A DNA stretch of 12,288 bases. It comes from CBDUBU01 sp965365465 (lineage in GTDB: Bacteria; Bacteroidota; Rhodothermia; Rhodothermales; DASSAV01). The notes below the pieces were generated by a model, which did not search any database, was not told the DNA's origin, and saw only the letters and a list, made by a program, of their open reading frames with translations. Below, in pieces: positions 1 to 4,200 of this stretch (the stretch's first letter is position 1; each line of letters opens with the position of its first letter). A program made the translations under genes and the position numbers. Location of the stretch: contig CBDUBU010000112.1 in assembly GCA_965365465.1 (NCBI GenBank), positions 1-12,288 of the forward strand, read 5' to 3'.

Positions 1-225
1 GACCGCGTTCTTGGAGCGCGTCAAGCCGGTTTCCAGCAGGGCAAAGCCCGCCTGCATCAGGAAGACCAGCCCTGCGGCGAGGATGGTCCAGACATAGTTA
101 AGGTTGAGTTGCACGGTATCGGCCGTTAAGACCGCCTCTGCGGCTTCAACAGCCTCCTGTGCAAACGAATGAGAAGCCGTTGCTGCGAGAAGTACGGCAA
201 AGAGGAGAAGTGATCGTTTAAGCAT
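1..225 (-). CDS. amtB: Ammonium transporter (Amt/MEP/Rh family), N-terminal part, cut by window edge
   Basis: Reading leftward from an ATG at 225 gives 75 residues that stay open to the window edge. The first about 23 residues (MLKRSLLLFAVLLAATASHS, then FA before QEAV) are a typical cleavable signal peptide, as known for Amt proteins. Residues about 43-75 form the first membrane helix and end in MQAGFALLETGLTRSKNAV, the characteristic Amt start in the variant with QAGFALLE rather than the E. coli-type TPGLALFYGG. The family conducts ammonium across the inner membrane for nitrogen assimilation. The gene lies 49 bases behind the TorF-like porin on the same strand, so the two are probably co-transcribed. 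There is no clear Shine-Dalgarno sequence before the ATG. Which Amt subclade it belongs to, and whether a glnK (PII) gene follows, cannot be seen here. Family assignment is firm; the symbol is by analogy. Confidence 0.9.
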   Translation of the reverse strand, partial: MLKRSLLLFAVLLAATASHSFAQEAVEAAEAVLTADTVQLNLNYVWTILAAGLVFLMQAGFALLETGLTRSKNAV

Positions 226-274
226 GGCTCAGACTGCTCCGGTATGGTGAAGTGAGGAGAACAGGGAAGGCAAA

Positions 275-988
275 TCAGAAGCTGATTCCGATGCCGCCGT
301 AGAAGAACGTGTCGCCCAGGTACGCTTTGTAGGCATCGGCCAGGCTAACTTGAAACCCGATCATCGGGCTGATGGTAAGCGTGCCTGCCGCGAAGTCGCT
401 TCCTGCCGTCAGTCCCAGATGGCTCAGGGCGGTTTCGTCATCGAGCACGTAGCTGTTATCCAGTCCCAGAACCAGGCCCAGGCTGAACGGATGCGCGCCC
501 ATCGTCACTTCATGGCCGAGGCCCAGTTCTGCATACAGCCCTTCGTAGGCGTCAAAGTCGTAGGCTACGAGCAGGCTGGGCGTCAGGGGGGCTGCGTCAA
601 GGCTCAACGAGCCGAACACCTCGTTGGAAGGCTGGAGGTCCAGTTGATCCTCTCCCGGCAGCGGGAACGTATAGAGCGTATACCCGGCTCCGACCGATAC
701 GCCGCCGAGCGTAACCCCGTAGGCTGCCGTCAGGTCGGCTTCGTTCAGGTGGGCCTTGTTTTCAACGCTCGAACTTTTGGGGTCAAGGTTGCCGAAAAAG
801 GTGAGCGAGAAGCCCTGGTACTCTGCCGAAACCGTTGGTTGAAAAACGAAGCCGCTGGAGAGCACTTCGCCGCGCCACACATAGGGGCTGCCGTAGAAAA
901 GGGAAGAACTGACGCTTACCTGTGCAAAAGCGGCAGGAGCAACTGTCAGCAGGGCAAGCAAGAGAAAAATCGTACGACGTGGTAACAT
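275..988 (-). CDS. TorF-like putative porin, outer-membrane beta-barrel protein
   Basis: This encodes 237 residues. Residues 1-22 are a signal peptide (MLPRRTIFLLLALLTVAPAA, then FA before QVSV). The mature part begins with VSVSSSLFYGSPYVWRGE, resembling the opening of the TorF/TIGR02001 porin-like family, in which a first strand is followed by a conserved aromatic-x-x-RG turn. Alternating hydrophobic strands then run through the protein (for example 56-68, 87-107, 126-145, 150-180) and it ends in GGIGISF. The terminal phenylalanine is the usual beta-signal for BAM-dependent outer-membrane insertion. About 240 residues is the normal family length. It sits just upstream of the ammonium transporter and shares its promoter, suggesting an outer-membrane entry route for a nitrogen compound. 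The pore specificity is unknown. A generic outer-membrane barrel is the main alternative. The ATG at 988 lacks a Shine-Dalgarno site but places the signal peptide correctly. Confidence 0.78.
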   Translation of the reverse strand: MLPRRTIFLLLALLTVAPAAFAQVSVSSSLFYGSPYVWRGEVLSSGFVFQPTVSAEYQGFSLTFFGNLDPKSSSVENKAHLNEADLTAAYGVTLGGVSVGAGYTLYTFPLPGEDQLDLQPSNEVFGSLSLDAAPLTPSLLVAYDFDAYEGLYAELGLGHEVTMGAHPFSLGLVLGLDNSYVLDDETALSHLGLTAGSDFAAGTLTISPMIGFQVSLADAYKAYLGDTFFYGGIGISF

Positions 989-1040
989 GAGATTTGCGTT
1001 TCAGTTTGACTTATAGGTGATGAAAAATGCGTCAGAGTGA

Positions 1041-1103
1041 ACCCCTCAGATCCAGTCGCCGGGGTAAATCTTGTTGCCGGCTTTAGCTTTTGTTTCCTGA
1101 TCT
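1041..1103 (-). promoter_or_regulatory. Structured leader of the porin-amt transcript, two mutually exclusive folds
   Basis: In the RNA read leftward from about 1112, one fold pairs AGATC (1103-1099) with GATCT (1052-1048) around an inner stem GCCGG (1081-1077) with CCGGC (1062-1058). A second fold pairs ACCCC (1065-1061) with GGGGT (1045-1041). The second uses bases from the inner stem of the first, so both cannot form at once. A run of five T follows at 1027-1023. This architecture is common in leaders that switch. The stems are short (5 bp each), and I do not recognise any known riboswitch class, so regulation is only suggested. Confidence 0.3.
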
Positions 1104-1118
1104 CTGAAAGTCGCACCA

Positions 1119-1148
1119 ATAATAAATTAGGCAAATATCAATTGTCAA
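1119..1148 (-). promoter_or_regulatory. Sigma70-type promoter of the porin-ammonium transporter unit
   Basis: On the minus strand a perfect -35 box TTGACA (1148-1143) is followed, after 18 bases, by TATTAT (1124-1119), one mismatch from the -10 consensus. Transcription would begin near 1112, leaving a leader of about 125 bases before the porin ATG. The region just upstream (1149-1215) is rich in A and T and could act as an UP element. This is pattern recognition only; the Bacteroidota-type -33/-7 promoter was not found here. Confidence 0.55.
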
Positions 1149-1221
1149 GTAAATAATTAAACCAAAAGCGGTTCCAGATCAAAAAAATTATACAAATTCC
1201 GGAATGTTCAATTTTGCATGG

Positions 1222-1248
1222 TATAAAAGAGGCGGCAAGATTGCCGCC
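1222..1248 (-). terminator. Perfect 8-2-8 hairpin followed by a T-rich run (leftward terminator or operator)
   Basis: GGCGGCAAGATTGCCGCC at 1231-1248 is a perfect inverted repeat with 8-base arms and a 2-base centre. Read on the minus strand it is followed by TCTTTTAT, which resembles an intrinsic terminator. It lies about 80 bases upstream of the porin -35 box, so it may shield that promoter from leftward read-through. Because the arms are nearly contiguous, a dimeric repressor site is an equal alternative. Confidence 0.4.
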
Positions 1249-1360
1249 GGCTCATATGCAGCGCAAAAGAAGAGAGGCAGTCTTTCCGTGAATATTTATA
1301 GAAGAGAGTTTATATTGCTCCATACATAGGTCTGCATCTATTTACAAACTCCTGAGCATC

Positions 1361-1612
1361 ATGCAGCCATCTCTCGTGCATTTCGTCGGACCCTGGATGG
1401 AAGAGGATAGAGCGGTAATAGAACAGGCCGTGGCAATGGCAGAGTCGCGTGTCCCTACGGCCCGCGCCTTTGCGCAGGAACCGTGGACCTGCTTCTATGA
1501 CCGTCGCAAACAGGAAGACGGCTATGTGGCCCGCCGTCGCGGGCAGCGGCGCACCCTGAAGGCGCCCACCGCCGCCGAACTGGCGCATCGCATCTGCAAC
1601 GGCAGCCTTTAG
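1361..1612 (+). CDS. Small hypothetical protein (83 aa)
   Basis: I do not recognise this protein. The frame has codon use like that of the surrounding real genes, with mostly G or C in third positions, which supports it being translated. It is soluble and has no signal peptide or membrane segment. It starts MQPSLVHFVGPWMEEDRAVI and has a helix-like acidic first half, an aromatic centre (EPWTCFYDRRKQEDGYV, about 41-57) and a very basic patch (ARRRGQRRTLK, about 58-68) before a helical end. The basic patch would suit nucleic-acid binding, but that is speculation. A longer minus-strand frame (1310-1732) overlaps it, but its Cys/His/Arg-rich, patternless translation looks like a shadow. No Shine-Dalgarno site precedes the ATG. 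The Rad52-like gene starts 172 bases downstream on the same strand, with a hairpin between them, so co-transcription is uncertain. Confidence 0.5.
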   Translation: MQPSLVHFVGPWMEEDRAVIEQAVAMAESRVPTARAFAQEPWTCFYDRRKQEDGYVARRRGQRRTLKAPTAAELAHRICNGSL

Positions 1613-1701
1613 CGCCCGGCATCGGTCAAATGCTGATCCCGGCGGCATTTTTACAGCCTGTAGAAAGCCTGAAACAAACGTCGTTTCCTCTCCGCTTACG
1701 G

Positions 1702-1740
1702 AGGTCGACCTGATGTGACAGGACCCTGTCACTACGCTTT
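1702..1740 (+). promoter_or_regulatory. Palindrome pair upstream of the Rad52-like gene (operator or terminator)
   Basis: AGGTCGACCT (1702-1711) is a perfect 10-base palindrome. Four bases on, GTGACAGGACCCTGTCAC (1715-1732) is a perfect 8-2-8 inverted repeat, followed by TACGCTTTTCTAT. The second could be an intrinsic terminator for the small gene ending at 1612. It could also be an operator for the Rad52-like gene, whose ATG is 53 bases downstream. The T-rich tail favours termination; the two adjacent palindromes favour a binding site. Confidence 0.4.
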
Positions 1741-1784
1741 TCTATCTTGCATCCAAGTTTCACACAGCAATCAGGTGCAAGACC

Positions 1785-2411
1785 ATGACAGATACAATCA
1801 ATCTCTCCCGGCTCGCAGATTTTTTTGAGCCGGAAGACATCGAGTGGAAACCTATCACCTTCACAAAAGACCGTAAGAAGGGGTTGGCGGCGGCCTACGT
1901 GACGAACAGGGCCGTGATGGACCGGCTGGATGAGGTTGCAGGGCCGGGGAACTGGAAGAACGAATTTCAGACCGGGCCGGACGGCGGGGTGCTGTGCGGC
2001 ATCTCGGTGCGTGTGGGCGACGGATGGGTCACGAAATGGGATGGGGCTGAAAATTCGGACATCGAGCCGGTAAAGGGAGGCTTATCTAACGCCATGCGTC
2101 GGGCTGCCGTGCAATGGGGGATCGGGCGCTATCTGTACAAACTTCCGGCGCAGTGGGTGAGTGTGGATGAACGAGGCCGGTTTAGCCAGGAACCAGCGAT
2201 TCCACCGGCTTTTCTGCCGGTTCGGCCTGTCGCATCCCCGGAGACGCAGCGCAGCGAGCCGGTCGAGACGACGCCCGCCGCCCGCCCTGCAAGCGCTCAA
2301 CCCACACCGTCCACCCGGCGCCCAGCCGCGCGTAACGAAGCCTCTTCGGATGCCCGACGGGCCGGAGGCGATGCCGAGGAATATTTCATGCCAAAAAACT
2401 TGCCCTTTTAG
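1785..2411 (+). CDS. Rad52/Rad22-family single-strand annealing protein
   Basis: This encodes 208 residues. Residues about 1-130 form the annealing core of the Rad52/Rad22 type. IEWKPI (19-24), AYVTNRAVMDRLDEVAGPGNW (37-57) and the segment from KGGLSNAMRRAAVQWGIGRY (97-116) are the hallmark motifs of bacterial and phage members. Such proteins form rings that bind single-stranded DNA and pair complementary strands in RecA-independent repair. Residues about 140-195 are rich in Pro, Ala and Arg and probably disordered. The last residues, DAEEYFMPKNLPF, put acidic residues shortly before a terminal L-P-F, resembling the SSB C-terminal tip (acidic then I-P-F), so a shared-partner interaction is possible. 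An AGGTG eight bases before the ATG is a plausible ribosome site. No phage recombinase partner, exonuclease or SSB gene lies beside it, so it could be a domesticated phage gene. Family assignment is strong; its cellular role is inferred. Confidence 0.87.
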   Translation: MTDTINLSRLADFFEPEDIEWKPITFTKDRKKGLAAAYVTNRAVMDRLDEVAGPGNWKNEFQTGPDGGVLCGISVRVGDGWVTKWDGAENSDIEPVKGGLSNAMRRAAVQWGIGRYLYKLPAQWVSVDERGRFSQEPAIPPAFLPVRPVASPETQRSEPVETTPAARPASAQPTPSTRRPAARNEASSDARRAGGDAEEYFMPKNLPF

Positions 2412-2486
2412 GCTGTTTCAGGTGATCTGCGAGGAGGGCGCATTCCGGCAGGCCTAACAGGATGCCAGGGAACAGGCAGGAGGAGG

Positions 2487-2515
2487 TTGTTCCACACGGG
2501 CTATTGGTTTATTAT
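2487..2515 (+). promoter_or_regulatory. Possible sigma70-type promoter of the sulfotransferase-hydrolase unit
   Basis: TTGTTC (2487-2492) and TATTAT (2510-2515) are separated by exactly 17 bases and precede the preferred lipoprotein start by about 40 bases. The -10 box differs from consensus at one base, the -35 box at three. It overlaps the TTG that would be the longest possible start of the next gene, which argues against that start being used. Confidence 0.35.
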
Positions 2516-2555
2516 TAAGCCTTCATGTGTCATCTTCCTGCCTGCCGTTCTTCTA

Positions 2556-4172
2556 ATGAGACCTTATAGCGTTCTGTTTTGTGCATTCGTGTGCGCGTTT
2601 GTTGCCGGAGCCTGTGACCTGTTCGATCCGGTGGAATCCGAGTCGGCGCTCCAGGAGTTCACCCGGGCGCCGCTGGAGAACCTGCTGGACGGCGCCGTTA
2701 GCCTGACGCTCAATCCATCCGGAATCAACCCGCTGGCGGCGGAGCTCGCATTCCAGACGAGAGAACCCGCCCGGATCACGATCGAAGTGCTCGGCGCCGA
2801 GCCGGTAACCTACCGCGCCGGGGGTCAGGCCACCGAACACCGCATTCCTGTACTGGGCCTCTATCCCGGCATCGAGAACAGGATTGTCCTTCGGGTCGTC
2901 GGTACAGGGCCGGAGTACGCTCTCGATACCCTGCGCCTTGCCACCGCGCCGCTGCCGGAGTTCATGCCCGACATCCGGATTGAAAAGGCGGACAGGGACC
3001 AGATGGAAGCGGGATGGACGCTCAGCAACCTGAGCATCGGAAAAAACAGCAATTACCTGTCTTACCCCATTCTGTTTGATTCCAACGGGGACATCCGGTG
3101 GTACCTGGATCTGTCTTCGTTTGGCGGTATGGTGGCTATGACTGAGCCGCTTGCCAACGGCAACCTGCTTTTCCTGTACGGATCTGCGGTCTACGAATAC
3201 GATATGCTTGGCGTTGAGATCAACCGGTGGGATACACCCGGTTACTGGACGCACCACGACGTGATCGAGAAACCCGACGGCAACCTGATCGTGGCAGTGG
3301 ATAAAAGTGGAATTGGAACCGTCGAAGATTTCATCATCGAAATCGACCGCGCCTCCGGCGCTATCGTCAACGAATGGGACCTCCGTCAGGTGCTGGACAT
3401 GAAGCGGCGCGACCTGGTCTCGGACGAGGTGGACTGGTTCCACATGAATGCAATCTGGTATGACGAAGGCGACGATGCCCTGATCATCTCAGGCCGAAAC
3501 CAGGGCCTTGTCAAGGTCACGCGGGACAACAGACTGGTCTGGATTCTCGCGCCCCACAAGGGGTGGGGGAAAGCCGGTCCTGAGGCCGACGGGCACGAGA
3601 CGGCTCCCTTTCTGCTCACGGCTGTGGATGCCTCCGGGGTTCCCTACCCGGAGCCGATCCAGCAAGGCATGGAGGAAGCGCCTGATTTCCGCTGGTCCTG
3701 GGGGCAGCACGCCCCGCTGCTCCTACCGAACGGCAATCTGTTTGCCTTCGACAACGGATACCGGCGCTACTTTACGGATGGCGACCACTCCTTCAGTCGC
3801 GGCGTCGAGTATGTCATTGACGAAGCAGCAATGACGGTGCGGCAGGTCTGGCAGTATGGGGAAGAGCGCGGCAGCAATTATTACTCCTCCATCATCAGCG
3901 ATGTGGACTACCTTCCCGAGACGGGCAACCGGCTGATCATGCCGGGCATCATCTTTACGCCTGCGCCGCACGCGCGGGTAACGGAAGTGACGTATCCCGC
4001 AGGACGGGTTGTGTTCGATGCCAACATCAGGTTCGCCAACTTCTATTCCAACGGGACTTTCGCCTACGGCCAGTTCGACCTCGTTTACCGCTCGGAGCGT
4101 ATGCCGCTCTATCCGACTGAACCGAGCTTCGTCAGAAGCACGCGCCAGCGGTTCCTGCGCAATCCGCTTTGA
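2556..4172 (+). CDS. Arylsulfate sulfotransferase (AssT-type) lipoprotein
   Basis: From the ATG at 2556 this gives 538 residues. AssT enzymes move sulfate from one phenol sulfate ester to another phenol without PAPS, through a sulfated histidine. The start MRPYSVLFCAFVCAFVAGAC is a lipoprotein signal with the lipidated cysteine at residue 20. A beta-sandwich-like N-terminal domain follows (about 40-130), then a propeller of repeated strand-and-turn units such as ANGNLLF, DGNLIVA and NGNLFAF. Candidate catalytic residues are the histidines in THHDV (233/234), FHMNAI (His296, Asn298), Arg314 in SGRNQG and His385 in WGQHAP, the last likely the counterpart of the sulfated His436 of E. coli AssT. 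The mature protein has no other cysteine, so unlike E. coli AssT it needs no disulfide. A TTG at 2487 would lengthen the protein but spoil the signal peptide. The GH106 gene follows after 28 bases. The natural donor and acceptor are unknown. Confidence 0.85.
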   Translation: MRPYSVLFCAFVCAFVAGACDLFDPVESESALQEFTRAPLENLLDGAVSLTLNPSGINPLAAELAFQTREPARITIEVLGAEPVTYRAGGQATEHRIPVLGLYPGIENRIVLRVVGTGPEYALDTLRLATAPLPEFMPDIRIEKADRDQMEAGWTLSNLSIGKNSNYLSYPILFDSNGDIRWYLDLSSFGGMVAMTEPLANGNLLFLYGSAVYEYDMLGVEINRWDTPGYWTHHDVIEKPDGNLIVAVDKSGIGTVEDFIIEIDRASGAIVNEWDLRQVLDMKRRDLVSDEVDWFHMNAIWYDEGDDALIISGRNQGLVKVTRDNRLVWILAPHKGWGKAGPEADGHETAPFLLTAVDASGVPYPEPIQQGMEEAPDFRWSWGQHAPLLLPNGNLFAFDNGYRRYFTDGDHSFSRGVEYVIDEAAMTVRQVWQYGEERGSNYYSSIISDVDYLPETGNRLIMPGIIFTPAPHARVTEVTYPAGRVVFDANIRFANFYSNGTFAYGQFDLVYRSERMPLYPTEPSFVRSTRQRFLRNPL

Positions 4173-4192
4173 GCGTTAGCGCCAACTCCTGT

Positions 4193-4200
4193 GAGGAAAA
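4193..4200 (+). promoter_or_regulatory. Ribosome binding site of the GH106 gene
   Basis: GAGGAAAA sits directly before the ATG at 4201. It is one of the few recognisable Shine-Dalgarno-like sites in this window, supports this start, and lies in the 28-base gap after the sulfotransferase stop, consistent with translation from a shared transcript. Confidence 0.5.

Larger units (their letters stand above)
989..1360. other. Intergenic stretch, AT-rich, with promoter, leader and palindrome
   Basis: These 372 bases hold no convincing gene. From right to left they contain an AT-rich part without recognised signals (1249-1360), an 18-base palindrome (1231-1248), a strongly AT-rich block (about 1130-1225), the minus-strand promoter (1119-1148) and the porin leader (989-1112). 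A 62-codon minus-strand frame (946-1134) runs through the leader but overlaps the porin start and has no family resemblance. The low GC content contrasts with the genes on both sides. Confidence 0.6.

Noticed and set aside
989..1112. A known riboswitch (such as cyclic-di-GMP, glutamine or SAM type) in the porin leader
   Set aside because: None of the conserved core sequences I know for these classes is present; only generic stem competition is seen.
946..1134. A 62-codon minus-strand frame overlapping the porin start
   Set aside because: It covers the likely leader and the -10 box of the porin promoter and has no recognisable protein features.
1310..1732. A 140-codon minus-strand frame across the small plus-strand gene, ending near a leftward terminator-like hairpin
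   Set aside because: Its translation is rich in Cys, His and Arg without domain-like pattern and runs through both palindromes; the plus-strand frame has more gene-like codon use.
1785..2411. A prophage or mobile island around the Rad52-like gene
   Set aside because: There is no integrase, exonuclease, structural gene, attachment-site repeat or tRNA nearby, and codon use is like that of the neighbours.
2487..2555. Upstream TTG start that would lengthen the sulfotransferase by 23 residues
   Set aside because: It would bury the lipoprotein signal behind an unrelated segment, and this stretch fits a promoter better.
2553..3443. A long minus-strand frame (296 codons) inside the sulfotransferase gene
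   Set aside because: It is fully contained in a gene of a recognised family and its composition is that of a complementary-strand shadow.
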